Shown here piece after piece: positions 28,184 through 37,819 of a stretch of 64,000 bases of DNA (positions are counted from its first letter, which is position 1; each line of letters starts with the position of its first letter). The stretch covers positions 2,370,908 to 2,434,907 of the forward strand of contig NZ_CP009501.1 of NCBI RefSeq assembly GCF_000969885.1. The letters run 5' to 3'. A program made the position numbers and the translations under genes. The notes under the pieces are model-generated. The model did no database searches and was not told the DNA's origin. It was given only the letters and a program-made list of their open reading frames with translations. This DNA comes from Methanosarcina thermophila TM-1 (lineage in GTDB: Archaea; Halobacteriota; Methanosarcinia; Methanosarcinales; Methanosarcinaceae).

Positions 28184-28197
28184 TTAGGCATACCTAA
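28184..28197. promoter_or_regulatory. DtxR/IdeR-like operator 2 upstream of feoB
   Basis: TTAGGCATACCTAA, a near-perfect palindrome 32 bases from operator 1 (three helical turns centre to centre), so two dimers could bind the same face of the DNA. Confidence 0.75.
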
Positions 28198-28340
28198 TAT
28201 TTAAGGCTAATGCAATTGCATCATTCTCTTAAACAGCGTCTCAAAAACAAGATTATTTAAACAGTTCTTAAGCTAAAAAGTCTTTAAATTAAATTAACTT
28301 ATATTATGAGCCGGCTACCTGCGGGTTGATACGTTGCCAT

Positions 28341-29132
28341 TTATTCGATTTTAATTTCCCTGCTCATAGCTCTGTAGTATTCGAACAGCTCTTCTCCCCA
28401 TTTTATTGCTCGAGGTTCGAAACTTCTTATGTACTGGCGGTCAAACCTCCCGTTTTCGTTAAACAAACCAAGAACCATTATCCTGTCAGTCACAGCAATA
28501 AGCGCTGGAATATCCACTCCTTTTTTTTCAAAGAGATAAAGGTTTGTGTTTCCCATCTTAAGGAATTCTTTCCCTTCTTCTTTGAAATCTTCTATAAGCC
28601 GTGAGTATACAGCCTCACTCAGGACAAGGGAAACCTCAATGCCTTTTTTTGCAAGGTTGAGAAAAAGCGCTGGAAACTGAGGGTGGAAATAAGAGAAAAA
28701 GACGCGAGTACAGCTTGAATTTGAAAGATGCTCTACAAATTTCGGGTTCAAGTCAAATGTATGGCTGAGGTCTGGCTCTATAATGCGATAGTCTCCAAGC
28801 TCATTGATTCTTTTTACAAGGTTGGGTGGAATAGAGGCAAGCTTTCGGTTAGCCCAAAATTCTTCATTTTTCTCGAACACTGCTAGAGTATCAAGTAGAG
28901 GCTGCATTCTTTCTACAATAATTTCCCCTATTGCGCTGAGCCGGTACATTCCATCTTCATATATTACCAGTTCTTCTTCTTTCAATTTTTTTATCTGGGG
29001 GAGAAGAGCTGTCCTGGGAACCTGAAGTCTCTCAAGTACCTCTTCAATATCCTTTGGACCTTCTTTCAGGAGCAGGAGAAAATTTTTTCTTTTCTCTGAA
29101 AACAGGATAAGATCAAGCAAGCCGGGGTTCAT
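28341..29132 (-). CDS. Winged-helix regulator with a FilR1-type domain (DUF1724)
   Basis: A 263-residue archaeal transcription regulator. The N-terminal winged helix is LDLILFSEKRKNFLLLLKEG...DIEEVLERLQVPRTALLPQI (residues 5-75). The C-terminal domain (FilR1/DUF1724) includes DLSHTFDLNPKFVEHLSNSS and FRSFEP-like RSFEPRAIKWGEELFEYYR. Methanosarcina genomes carry many such paralogues, some controlling methyltransferase isozymes. It is convergent in orientation with nothing downstream except the feo promoter region. The effector is unknown. Confidence 0.85.
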   Translation of the reverse strand: MNPGLLDLILFSEKRKNFLLLLKEGPKDIEEVLERLQVPRTALLPQIKKLKEEELVIYEDGMYRLSAIGEIIVERMQPLLDTLAVFEKNEEFWANRKLASIPPNLVKRINELGDYRIIEPDLSHTFDLNPKFVEHLSNSSCTRVFFSYFHPQFPALFLNLAKKGIEVSLVLSEAVYSRLIEDFKEEGKEFLKMGNTNLYLFEKKGVDIPALIAVTDRIMVLGLFNENGRFDRQYIRSFEPRAIKWGEELFEYYRAMSREIKIE

Positions 29133-29609
29133 TTTACATTCGCCGTCCTGAACTCAGAAAAAGAGCTTTGTTCACGGGCTCCGTTTTTATGGTTCAATTT
29201 TTTATAATCCTTAATGAATGACGAATTACTAATAAATGTGTCGAAATTATTTGAGAACTCTAGGCTGCCTTATTTGAGAACTCTGGGTTGTCTCTTCTCA
29301 ACTCGAGGGAGCAGTCATATCTATAAAGTTAACTGGCTTCTTTCCAGTTTGCTAGGAAATGTTGATATAGGTGCTGATTAGAAAAGGGAGAGAACTGGAT
29401 AAATGGTAAACTGTTCAGGATATATGACAGGATACATGATAGATATCTTTCTATGACAGGATACATGATAGATAACTTTCAAAATCAAGTACTCTTTTTA
29501 TTATAAATTATGTAATTTTTCATAATAGAATTATAATAATATGAGTACCAATATAGGTGTTTCATAATTGACAGAATGAGTTTTATGCCTGTAAATGTGA
29601 GGAAAGATA
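29133..29609. other. Intergenic region between the regulator and the YhbY gene
   Basis: No gene seen. A 23-bp direct repeat, TATGACAGGATACATGATAG ATA, stands at 29423-29445 and 29452-29474. A pair of similar TTATTTGAGAACTCT(A/G)GG-like words occurs near 29247-29290. The last 100 bases are AT-rich and should hold the promoter of the YhbY gene. Confidence 0.5.
29423..29474. repeat. 23-bp direct repeat
   Basis: Two identical copies beginning TATGACAGGATACATG at 29423 and 29452, separated by six bases, about 135 bases upstream of the YhbY start. Could be an operator pair or a simple duplication. Confidence 0.6.
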
Positions 29610-29870
29610 ATGGAAAAAGAAAAGTTATACAGGTTGAAAGCCGAAGCAAACCAGCTTTCTCCAATTCTTAATATAGGGAAGAACGGGGTAACGGACGCTC
29701 TGATCGAAGAACTGAACAAGCAGATAAAGGCTAACAGGCTTGTGAAGGTAAGGGTGCTGAAAAGCGCTGAGGATGGGAAAGACTTAAAAGACATCGCGGA
29801 AGAAATCGCAGCCGCTACAAAATCCAATCTGATAGAAGTACGTGGAAGGACAGTGGTTCTTTACAAATGA
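29610..29870 (+). CDS. YhbY/CRM-domain RNA-binding protein
   Basis: An 86-residue protein made of a single CRM domain: YRLKAEANQLSPILNIGKNG with the conserved GKNG(V) loop near residue 24, and RGRTVVLYK at the C-terminus. Bacterial YhbY associates with pre-50S ribosomal particles; the archaeal protein is expected to bind rRNA or tRNA, possibly in ribosome assembly. GAGG about eight bases before the ATG supports the start. It is transcribed towards alaS. Confidence 0.92.
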   Translation: MEKEKLYRLKAEANQLSPILNIGKNGVTDALIEELNKQIKANRLVKVRVLKSAEDGKDLKDIAEEIAAATKSNLIEVRGRTVVLYK

Positions 29871-30350
29871 GAAATAAGGCGCAGAAACACCTTTTTCCCG
29901 ACTCTGATTTTTAACAGACCTAGTATACTGCCTATCTATGTTCTAATAAAAATAGCTCCCGGCTTTTTAAAATGAAGAATAAGGTTTTTGTATAGAATAT
30001 CGTATAGGTTAAGATCTATCTGTATAGGTTAAGATCTGTATGTATGAAACTACTTAATATAAAATTATTATTTTGTTATCTTGGTAAGTTATTTATGTTG
30101 CAAAGGTGACATCAAGTTGCTAACTTGGTAGTACATCATTTACGGACATTTCATTATTTCCGGTTAATCCCCTATGTCTTGTACAAAAGTTAATGGATGA
30201 ATCAAAAATTACCGAAATAAACTTAAATTTCCACCGTATGTGCACTTAAAGTGCCTGGAAGTTTCTTGAAACGGTTGAGTTGGGGTATTTCTCCTTTTGT
30301 TATCAGACACACCAGGGCAGAGCAAACCCCCACCCTCCGGAGAGATTGTT
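29871..30350 (+). other. Intergenic region upstream of alaS
   Basis: No ORF with coding character. A 16-bp direct repeat GTATAGGTTAAGATCT occurs at 30002-30017 and 30022-30037. AAATATAAAATTATTATTTTG-like AT runs near 30055-30075 could supply a promoter, giving a leader of over 200 bases for alaS. No riboswitch or T-box-like element is recognised. Confidence 0.45.
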
Positions 30351-33137
30351 ATGCTTGAAGATGAATATCAACTTGAATTTTTCAAAAACAACGGGTTCGT
30401 TCGGAAGCAGTGCCCGTCATGTGGCAAGTTCTTCTGGACACGCGATCTTGATAGAGAGACATGCGGAGATGCGCCCTGTGATCCTTATTCCTTTATAGGG
30501 AACCCGGTATTTTCCAGGGAATTTGATATCTCCCAGATGCGTGAGTATTATCTTTCCTTTTTTGAGGAGAGAGGGCATACAAGGATTGATCGTTACCCTG
30601 TAGTTGCCCGCTGGAGGGACGACATTTATCTTACCATTGCATCTATTGCAGACTTCCAGCCTTTTGTAACCTCAGGGCAGGTTCCCCCACCTGCAAATCC
30701 TCTCACGATCTCCCAGCCCTGCATTCGCTTAAACGACCTGGACTCAGTGGGCAGAAGTGGACGCCATCTTACAAATTTTGAGATGATGGCACATCACGCC
30801 TTCAATAAAAGGGATCACGAGATTTACTGGAAAGAACATACCCTGGAACTTTGCGACGAGCTCTTGAACTCACTTAAAGTAGACCCCTTTGCCGTAAGTT
30901 ACAAGGAAGAACCCTGGGCAGGCGGAGGAAATGCGGGACCCTGTGTCGAGGTAATTGTTCACGGGCTTGAGCTTGCTACCCTTGTTTTCATGGATCTGAA
31001 AGCCGATAAAAAAGGCGATATCCTGATCAAGGGCGAGACATATTCGAAGATGGACAATTACATCGTGGATACGGGATACGGGCTTGAGCGTTTCGTCTGG
31101 GCTTCAAAGGGTTCCCCTACAATTTATGATGCACTTTTCCCTGGCATAGTGAACGAACTTATGGGACTTGCAGGGCTCGAGCATGAACTGGATAATTCCG
31201 AGTATGCAAACATCCTGGCTCAGAATGCAAGGCTTGCAGGGCTTATGGATGTCAGTGAGAAGGCAAACCTTATGGAATTAAGGAAACAGGTTGCCTCTAG
31301 CATTGGAATGACCGTGGATAAACTCTCGGCTATAATGGAACCTGTAGAAAAGGTCTATGCGATTACTGACCATACACGCTGTCTGACTTTCATGCTTGGG
31401 GATGGAGTTATTCCCTCGAATGTAAAAGCAGGATACCTTGCAAGGCTTGTCCTCAGGCGGACTTTGCGCATGATGGACGATCTTGATATCCGTATCCCGC
31501 TTTCTGAAATTGTGGATATGCATATAAGAAACATGCCTGAGTACCCCGAATTCAGGGATAATTTCCCGATCATACAGGATATCCTGGAATTGGAAGAAGA
31601 GAAATTTAACAATACAATGGAGAGAGGACGCAGGATCATTCAGAAATCAGCATCCCACTTCAAGAAAACCGGAGGAAAAATTCCTCTCTCCCAGTTAACC
31701 GAACTTTACGATTCTCACGGAATCCCGCCCGAGATGGCGAAAGAAGTTGCAGCCGAAATCGGGGTAGATGTGGAATTCCCTGACAATTTCTATTCCCTGA
31801 TCGGTGAGCTGCATAACAAGGCAGAAGAAAAGGAAGAGGACATTGTTCCATTTGCAGACCGCATTAAACACCTCCCGAAGACGAAGCGGAGTTTCTATGA
31901 CGAGCCAACACGCATGGAATTTGAAGCTGTTGTGCTGGACGTTTTTGATAACAATATAGTGCTGGATAACACATTCTTCTATGCTGAAGGCGGAGGTCAA
32001 CCTTCAGATCTCGGGACAATTACTGCCGGGTATGTAGTATACAAGGTAGTGGATGTCCAGGTATACGATGGCGTAATTGTACATACTGTAGAAAGTCCTG
32101 ATGGTGAGCTTGAGATTTCCAAAGGTGATATTGTCACCGGAAAGGTGGATGAAAGGCGCAGGATGACCCTTGCCAGGCACCACACGGCAACTCATATAGT
32201 AAACGATGCAGCCAGGAAGGTTCTTGGAAAACACATCTGGCAGGCAGGTGCCCAGAAGTTTGAGGATCATTCGAGGCTTGACCTCTCGCATTATAAGCAT
32301 ATTTCCCCTGAAGAAATCCGTCAAATCGAACTTCTGGCAAACCTCACGGTTATGGAAAACAAAAGGGTTGTTACGGAATGGATGCCAAGAACAGAAGCCG
32401 AGCAGCAGTACGGTTTTGGGCTCTATCAGGGCGGAGTGCCTCCAGGAGATAAGATCAGGATAGTAAAAGTCGGAGACGATGTTGAAGCCTGTGGAGGTAC
32501 GCACTGTGTCAGCACAGGTGTTGTTGGCCCGATCAAAATCCTGAAAACCGAGAGAATTCAGGATGGCGTGGAAAGGATCGAGTTTGCGGCTGGAACTGCA
32601 GCCGTACGCGCCATGCAGAAGATAGATTCTCTGCTTACCGATTCGGCAAAAATTCTGAGTGTGCCTCCTGAGCAGCTTCCTGCAAGCGTTGAGCGGTTCT
32701 TTGGGGAATGGAAAGACCTCAAGAAGGAAAATGAGAGACTCAAGGAAGAACTTGCCCGTGCAAGGGTTTACAAGCTGCTGGGAGAAGCTTATGAGACCGC
32801 AGGCCTTAAGGTCATTGCCGAATTCATTCCAGGGTCCGATTCCCTCGAACTCCAGAAAATCGCCACTGAATTCCTGAAACACGAAGATGTGGTAACTCTG
32901 CTTGCAAGCGATGTAGGAGGAGCCAAACTCGTAGCATCTGCCGGGCAAAAAGCCCTTAACTGCGGAATCAATGCTGGCACCCTTGTCCGCGAAATGTCAA
33001 AGCTTGTCAGCGGAGGCGGAGGCGGAAAGCCTGCCCTTGCTATGGGCGGTGGAACTGACCCTTCAAGAATTCAGGATGCACTTGCCCGTGGGCTAGAACT
33101 TGTAAAAGAAACCGTCTACAAGGAAGCTTGCAGGTAA
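30351..33137 (+). CDS. alaS: Alanyl-tRNA synthetase, archaeal type
   Basis: A 928-residue class II synthetase. The N-terminal part has archaeal-specific CPSCGKFFWTRDLDRETCGD (a zinc-binding CxxC...C motif). The aminoacylation core contains GRSGRHLTNFEMMAHHAFNK. The editing domain has TLARHHTATHIVNDAA (HxxxH) and VEACGGTHCVSTG (CGGTHC), which together hold the editing zinc. The C-Ala end carries the GGGGGKPALAMGGG segment. I chose ATG at 30351 with GGAGAG upstream; the frame is open further up but not conserved. It is transcribed alone. Confidence 0.97.
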   Translation: MLEDEYQLEFFKNNGFVRKQCPSCGKFFWTRDLDRETCGDAPCDPYSFIGNPVFSREFDISQMREYYLSFFEERGHTRIDRYPVVARWRDDIYLTIASIADFQPFVTSGQVPPPANPLTISQPCIRLNDLDSVGRSGRHLTNFEMMAHHAFNKRDHEIYWKEHTLELCDELLNSLKVDPFAVSYKEEPWAGGGNAGPCVEVIVHGLELATLVFMDLKADKKGDILIKGETYSKMDNYIVDTGYGLERFVWASKGSPTIYDALFPGIVNELMGLAGLEHELDNSEYANILAQNARLAGLMDVSEKANLMELRKQVASSIGMTVDKLSAIMEPVEKVYAITDHTRCLTFMLGDGVIPSNVKAGYLARLVLRRTLRMMDDLDIRIPLSEIVDMHIRNMPEYPEFRDNFPIIQDILELEEEKFNNTMERGRRIIQKSASHFKKTGGKIPLSQLTELYDSHGIPPEMAKEVAAEIGVDVEFPDNFYSLIGELHNKAEEKEEDIVPFADRIKHLPKTKRSFYDEPTRMEFEAVVLDVFDNNIVLDNTFFYAEGGGQPSDLGTITAGYVVYKVVDVQVYDGVIVHTVESPDGELEISKGDIVTGKVDERRRMTLARHHTATHIVNDAARKVLGKHIWQAGAQKFEDHSRLDLSHYKHISPEEIRQIELLANLTVMENKRVVTEWMPRTEAEQQYGFGLYQGGVPPGDKIRIVKVGDDVEACGGTHCVSTGVVGPIKILKTERIQDGVERIEFAAGTAAVRAMQKIDSLLTDSAKILSVPPEQLPASVERFFGEWKDLKKENERLKEELARARVYKLLGEAYETAGLKVIAEFIPGSDSLELQKIATEFLKHEDVVTLLASDVGGAKLVASAGQKALNCGINAGTLVREMSKLVSGGGGGKPALAMGGGTDPSRIQDALARGLELVKETVYKEACR

Positions 33138-33429
33138 ATTGAAAGGAAGTCAACGGGTAAATCTGAGAGTAAAATCTGAGAGTACCGGGCTTCTAAATCC
33201 CGGCATTTTCTTCTTCTCTTTTTTCAATTTTCTTTTTCTGTTCTTTCTTTCCTTTTTTCGATTCTTTTTTCCTGTTTTCTTCTTCCCTTTTTAAATTCTC
33301 TTTTCCTATTTTTTCTTTTCTTTTTTCCAATTTTCTTTTTCTGTTTTCTTCTTTTCTTTTTTCTAATTTTTGTTTTTCCAATTCTTTGACAGATTTTCTA
33401 TTTCTCTCAAATCCCCGGCCAACACTTTT
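33138..33429. repeat. Pyrimidine/purine-biased low-complexity tract
   Basis: Bases 33205-33380 are almost entirely C and T on the plus strand (units like TTTTCTTCTTTTCTTTTTTC), hence purine-rich on the other strand, where a Lys/Glu-only frame is open. It lies between convergent alaS and the methyltransferase gene. The tract might form triplex or slipped structures or end transcription on both sides (T runs on one strand). I do not regard the Lys/Glu frame as a gene. Confidence 0.65.
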
Positions 33430-34512
33430 TCATTCGTTAAAAATAACTTCACAAAGGATTGCAGTTCTATCTTTTACAAAGAGATGTACGGTTTTATTTC
33501 CTTCGAGACCCTTCTCAACTTCGTTCCGGACTTTCCAGTAATCTTCGGGTTTTACGCCTGCCCTGAGCACAACATTTCCTATATTCCGGTCTTTAAGGAA
33601 TTTGTTAATTTTTTTTGGTTCAAAGGGGCAGACTTTAAGCACAAGATAGTGATTTTTGATCATAGCCTGCTTTATCAGGGCATCCGAGGTTAATAGAAGC
33701 CTCTTCTTGTCAACCCTGAAGAGTTCGAAAACCCCCATAAACGGCCCTGCCACCTGCATCATGGATTCCACAAGTTCAGGCAGCAATTTGGCTGCAACCA
33801 CCGACGGCTCTGGTTCATAGGCATAGAGTTTCATTTTATCGGTTTCTTTTATCTGCGGAAGCATCCCGTATTTTGAAACCAGCCCTTCCCCTGCAGGCAG
33901 AGCCACAGCCATGCGGTCATGCTGTTTCAGCCCGCCGAAGTAAAGGGTAAGCCGGTTGAGTTGCCCATCCAGTGAGATGTATTCTTTTTCGCAGTCGAAA
34001 GGAATCCTTTCAGGCGGCATCTGGGGAGGAGCTTCAAAAGCGAAATTCCTGGTCTTTTCTCCATACGCAGCCAGCACATTCGGAATTCCCGGCTCAAGGC
34101 TTGAGACCTGCCTTTTGCTTTCTTCAGCCGGACGGAAAGGATCCGAAAATATCACATCAACAGCCGGAATCTGCTCTATTACTTTCGGGTCAAGGGCGTC
34201 CCCGCAAATGAATTTAACGTTGTTGAGCCCGTACATCGCGCAGTTCTGTTTTGCATACTCGATTTTTTTGGGGTCGATTTCCACTGCATACACGAACTCG
34301 CACTGCTGTGCAAAAAAAACAGTCTGCCCTCCTATCCCGCAACTGATATCGGCAAGAGTTCTTGCTCTCAGGCGCTGCGCCCTGTAGCGGGCAATGGGCT
34401 CAGGGGTCGCAAAGCGAAGGCTTTCCTTATCCCCATGCAGGGGCTTCTCAAATTGCTTTTTCCTTGCCACGTCGATCAGGAATAGTAGATAGGTTATGGG
34501 ATTTAAAGGCAA
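33430..34512 (-). CDS. SAM-dependent methyltransferase with a THUMP-like C-terminal domain
   Basis: 360 residues. A Rossmann methyltransferase domain shows motif I as ADISCGIGGQTVFFAQQ (residues 53-70), the acidic loop VYAVEIDPKKIEYAKQNC and GDALDPKVIEQIPAVDVIFSDPF (motif IV, DPF). The C-terminal 120 residues match the THUMP-like domain found after it in archaeal proteins of this family (LLLTSDALIKQAMIKNHYLV...). An RNA substrate is likely because of the THUMP-like part, but it is not known. It is convergent with alaS and lies 23 bases downstream of the next gene on the same strand. Confidence 0.8.
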   Translation of the reverse strand: MPLNPITYLLFLIDVARKKQFEKPLHGDKESLRFATPEPIARYRAQRLRARTLADISCGIGGQTVFFAQQCEFVYAVEIDPKKIEYAKQNCAMYGLNNVKFICGDALDPKVIEQIPAVDVIFSDPFRPAEESKRQVSSLEPGIPNVLAAYGEKTRNFAFEAPPQMPPERIPFDCEKEYISLDGQLNRLTLYFGGLKQHDRMAVALPAGEGLVSKYGMLPQIKETDKMKLYAYEPEPSVVAAKLLPELVESMMQVAGPFMGVFELFRVDKKRLLLTSDALIKQAMIKNHYLVLKVCPFEPKKINKFLKDRNIGNVVLRAGVKPEDYWKVRNEVEKGLEGNKTVHLFVKDRTAILCEVIFNE

Positions 34513-34535
34513 CTGAAAAAAGTATAGTTGAATTT

Positions 34536-35018
34536 TTATTCCACTTCAGAAATAATTACAACATAATTCTTCCCATATTTTTCAGCACAGGCGGGACAGG
34601 TGGTGTACCACATATACCATTTTTTGACTGCAAGCCCTTTACTTTTTGCATAATTTTCAAAGTCGCTGCACCATTCTGCAGTCTTCTCGAAATCTCCCTC
34701 ATACACTTTGCTCAGAAATTTCCCGCTGAGTGTTACGTTTTCGGCGCCGTCAACTTCTTTATCGACAGCCAAGTAAAGGTCCATATTGCTTTCCGAGGTA
34801 TGGTCTGACAGGCAGAGCCAATCCGGCATTTCTGCACCAGCCCTGGTGACTTTCTCGCTCATCCTTGTTATTACCTCTCCAAAATTTAGAGGCATATAAA
34901 ACTGTGTGGTAACCGAATCTTTGATGAATCTTTTATTGTTCCATTCAAAGAGTTTTCCGTCCCAGGGGACGGGGTCGAATCGAGGACAACATTCCTGAGT
35001 CTGAATTTGGCTGCTCAT
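34536..35018 (-). CDS. Conserved hypothetical protein with C-terminal CPxC motif
   Basis: 160 residues: a short leader with CCPRFDPVPWDGKLFEWNNK, an NFGEVITRMSEKV helix, LSGKFLSKVYEGDFEKTAEW, and the ending WYTTCPACAEKYGKNYVVII. Proteins of this pattern are widespread in bacteria and archaea, often loosely annotated as hydrolase; the beta-strand layout resembles GyrI-like ligand-binding folds. I do not assign a function. The CCP and CPAC motifs might bind metal or undergo redox change. It is probably cotranscribed with the methyltransferase gene (23-base gap). Confidence 0.65.
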   Translation of the reverse strand: MSSQIQTQECCPRFDPVPWDGKLFEWNNKRFIKDSVTTQFYMPLNFGEVITRMSEKVTRAGAEMPDWLCLSDHTSESNMDLYLAVDKEVDGAENVTLSGKFLSKVYEGDFEKTAEWCSDFENYAKSKGLAVKKWYMWYTTCPACAEKYGKNYVVIISEVE

Positions 35019-35398
35019 AATTTTTCACCCTGTTAATAATGACTTTTAAGGTTATTTTAGGTTTTGGTTTTTAGATTTTGGTTGGTGAGACCTAATTTGA
35101 ATTATTTCTGTAAACAACTGTTTGAAACAAAAACTTGTTATGAAAGATATCAAAAAGCTTAAATAATTAAAAAAGTATTCTTCTGTATTTATGAATAATT
35201 TGAAAATTTTTGTCAAAAAGTTAGCTGTTAAGATGCATTGTTGTAGCTTTCTTGTTAAAAGCTTGAATAATAGGCTCATTTGCGAGCAAGCTCAACTGAG
35301 ACAAAGATTAAGGCTTGGGTTATACACAAACTATTTTGAACAGATTAAATCTGAAAATTTTCATTACTGGGTTAAGGTAAACTTGTGGAGGTAAAAAT
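35019..35398. other. Divergent promoter region at the left edge of the CRISPR island
   Basis: AT-rich DNA without a supported gene. It separates the conserved hypothetical (minus) from the CARF-HEPN gene (plus). The word TTTTAGGTT/TTTTAGG is repeated at 35045-35090. GGAGG ends five bases before the ATG at 35399. Confidence 0.5.
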
Positions 35399-36775
35399 AT
35401 GAAAGTACTCGTTATGACAGTAGGAGGCTCTTGTGCCCCTCTAGTTACGTCAATCCGACAAAATAGGCCTGATATAATACATTTTCTCTGTTCAGAAAAT
35501 AGTAAGAAAAGTATTGATGGAGAGGGAAAAGTTTGCGGAAAGGATCCGGAGAATCCAGATCAGCCGAATGTATTAACACAATGTGGGATAGCTGAAAATG
35601 AGAAAAACAAACGGTTTTTCATTCATCTTATTAGAAACGAAGACAGTTTAAATGACTGCTATGTAGATAGCCTTAAAATTCTAAACGAGATCTTGCGGGA
35701 TAATATAAACACTGAAATAATTGTGGATTATACAGGCGGAACGAAATCAATGTCTGGAGGACTTGCTGTAGCATCTCATGATTTTTGTGGTATTAAGCTT
35801 TGTGTAGTATCAGGTAAGAGAAATGATCTTATAAAAGTTCAGGATGGAACTCAGCGAATAAAATTAACTCAGGCAAATTTTGCTTTTCTCAATAGGCAAT
35901 TTGAACAGGTTAAAAAATTAATAGACAGATACGACTATGTGGGAGCTTTAACTATTTTTGACGAGATCATTATGGTTCCTGACATTCCAGAAGATTTCGA
36001 TAAAAAAATCCAAAGGCTTTTTTTGTTTTCAAGAGCTTATTTAGCTTGGGATCATTTTGATCACGTTAAAGCATGGGAACTATTGTACCAAAACCGTGGA
36101 GTTGCTCCTGAAAATATTATGTTTTTAGAGGCTGTGGTGAATAGTAGAATCAGATTTGATGAAGGGTTGAATAATTGTAAAGTTGAGGGAATTAGCTTAT
36201 CCCCAAAGGGTTGTGGGTATGAACTCGTTGAGGATCTTGTATTGAATGCAGAGCGACGGGCAAGTCAAGGCAGATACGATGATGCTGTCGGAAGGCTGTA
36301 CCGAGCAATGGAAATGCTTGTGCAGATTCATTTATTTAAGAACTATTCGATCGATACTGGGAATGTAGATCTTGAGAGGCTTCCTGATGCATTAAAAGCA
36401 GAATACGAAGCCAGAAAAGGAGCAAATGGGAAGGTAGAAATAGGACTTCGAAATAGTTATGAACTTTTGAATAAGCTAAACTCAGAAGATGAACTGGGGA
36501 AGCTTTATATCAGAAACCAGAAGAAGCTAATTAATTCTCTTTCCATCCGCAATAAATCGCTATTCGCACATGGAATGACCCCGATTTCCAATGAACAATA
36601 TGAAATATTCTATGAAGCTTTTGTAAAAGAAGTTCTTGATCCTTTTCTCAATACTTTAGGGAAAAGGTACGCTAAAAGAAACCAATTTGCGACCGCAGAA
36701 AAATTGTTGGAAAATTTAAGAGAGGAAAATCGGGATTGTTTCTCAACAAAAGCTTATTCTATGTTAACACCTTAA
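35399..36775 (+). CDS. CARF-HEPN CRISPR ancillary protein (TIGR02710-like)
   Basis: A 458-residue protein with an N-terminal Rossmann-like CARF domain (VLVMTVGGSCAPLVTSIRQN and DIIHFLCSENSKKS, then IIVDYTGGTKSMSGGLAVAS), a helical middle, and a C-terminal HEPN motif RNKSLFAH (Arg384-x6-His391). In type III systems Cas10 makes cyclic oligoadenylate, CARF binds it and HEPN cleaves RNA. The family is TIGR02710 (Cas_Cas02710). It is transcribed divergently from the hypothetical gene and convergently with cmr6. The ring size it senses cannot be read from the sequence. Confidence 0.85.
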   Translation: MKVLVMTVGGSCAPLVTSIRQNRPDIIHFLCSENSKKSIDGEGKVCGKDPENPDQPNVLTQCGIAENEKNKRFFIHLIRNEDSLNDCYVDSLKILNEILRDNINTEIIVDYTGGTKSMSGGLAVASHDFCGIKLCVVSGKRNDLIKVQDGTQRIKLTQANFAFLNRQFEQVKKLIDRYDYVGALTIFDEIIMVPDIPEDFDKKIQRLFLFSRAYLAWDHFDHVKAWELLYQNRGVAPENIMFLEAVVNSRIRFDEGLNNCKVEGISLSPKGCGYELVEDLVLNAERRASQGRYDDAVGRLYRAMEMLVQIHLFKNYSIDTGNVDLERLPDALKAEYEARKGANGKVEIGLRNSYELLNKLNSEDELGKLYIRNQKKLINSLSIRNKSLFAHGMTPISNEQYEIFYEAFVKEVLDPFLNTLGKRYAKRNQFATAEKLLENLREENRDCFSTKAYSMLTP

Positions 36776-36853
36776 CTGCATCTTTGTATTCAGGCATGAG
36801 TTAATTTCTTTTTTTGAAGTGTATTTTATATTTCCAATTTTTCTATTTAATTT

Positions 36854-37819
36854 TTAAACATTTTTTATAGTAGATTCTAAATCAATATTTTCCTCGAAGT
36901 ACCCGTATCCAACAGAAGTTTTAGCCCCAATACCATGTTCTTTGAGAGTTTTATTCATCCAATCGTAGGCAACTGATAACAAATTTGTGTTTTTTGATCC
37001 AACTGTAAATTCAAATTTCGTATCTTTCACAACTAAAAAGAATATGGGCTTTGGATCGTGATAATCAGCAGGAGGTACCGTGTTTGAACTATCAGAATAG
37101 TATTCAGAAAAATGAGGGTTCATTATTTCAGGTTCAATTTTAGGTTTGGATAAGGGTAAAGCATCAAAAAATATCACTTTTCCCTGCCTGCTTTCTTCAT
37201 ATAAACTCTCTTTTGGACACCCGAATATATCACAGAATTCTTGATCTTCTAATGCACGAGCTTCAGCCTTTTTTAAATCAAGGTTTCCATTTTTATCTTT
37301 ACCGAATTTCTCTAAAATTATATGACTTCGAATAGCGCCCTTAATTGAACTTCCAGGAATGTATGGGATGCCATATATGTGATGAAGCTTTATCGATGTT
37401 TCATAAACGGATTCATTCCCAAGACCAATTGCAAGTTTCCAATCAATTTTATAGATGCCTGATTTAACTTCTAAACCTAATTTTTTGAGGCTGTCTCTAT
37501 ATCTATCTGAAAGAGCCGAAAAGTTTATGCCAGAAAAATTGGGTTCGATGTTTATCAAGACATCTTTCTTATCCTTTTCAAAAAGCTTAAATTTCTCCTC
37601 TTTATAGTCAAAAGGAGAGGCTTTGTTTAATTTTAAAGCATAATTGTCAATTGAGCCAATATTTCCCTCAATTAACTTTCTAGTATCCGAGGGCATGATA
37701 TATTCAAAATACTCATTGTTGCGCCTGTTTTTCCTAGAATTATTTTCAGTACGTTTTTTTCCATTGGAATTAGGATGAGTGGACTTAGACTTGCTTTTCA
37801 TCTTCGGGTTCTCCTTCAA
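36854..37819 (-). CDS. cmr6: Type III-B RAMP protein Cmr6
   Basis: 321 residues. The N-terminal 35 are Lys/Asn/Ser-rich and probably disordered. The RAMP part contains KLHHIYGIPYIPGSSIKGAI (the G-rich SSIKGAIR loop) near residue 180, DIFGCPKESLYEE and IFFDALPL, and ends GAKTSVGYGYFEE, a typical RAMP glycine-rich end. Cmr6 caps the Cmr backbone at the 3' end of the crRNA. The first codons overlap the end of cmr5 by 35 bases. It is the last gene of the cas operon. Confidence 0.9.
   Translation of the reverse strand: MKENPKMKSKSKSTHPNSNGKKRTENNSRKNRRNNEYFEYIMPSDTRKLIEGNIGSIDNYALKLNKASPFDYKEEKFKLFEKDKKDVLINIEPNFSGINFSALSDRYRDSLKKLGLEVKSGIYKIDWKLAIGLGNESVYETSIKLHHIYGIPYIPGSSIKGAIRSHIILEKFGKDKNGNLDLKKAEARALEDQEFCDIFGCPKESLYEESRQGKVIFFDALPLSKPKIEPEIMNPHFSEYYSDSSNTVPPADYHDPKPIFFLVVKDTKFEFTVGSKNTNLLSVAYDWMNKTLKEHGIGAKTSVGYGYFEENIDLESTIKNV

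Noticed and set aside
32004-32948. 314-codon frame antisense to alaS
   Set aside because: Lies wholly within a certain gene; long antisense frames are expected from its codon use.
33193-33381. 62-residue Lys/Glu-only frame on the minus strand
   Set aside because: Product of a purine-only tract; no start context and no complexity.
35052-35279. 75-codon minus-strand frame in the divergent promoter region
   Set aside because: AT-rich, Phe/Leu/Ile-dominated composition typical of noncoding DNA, no start signal.
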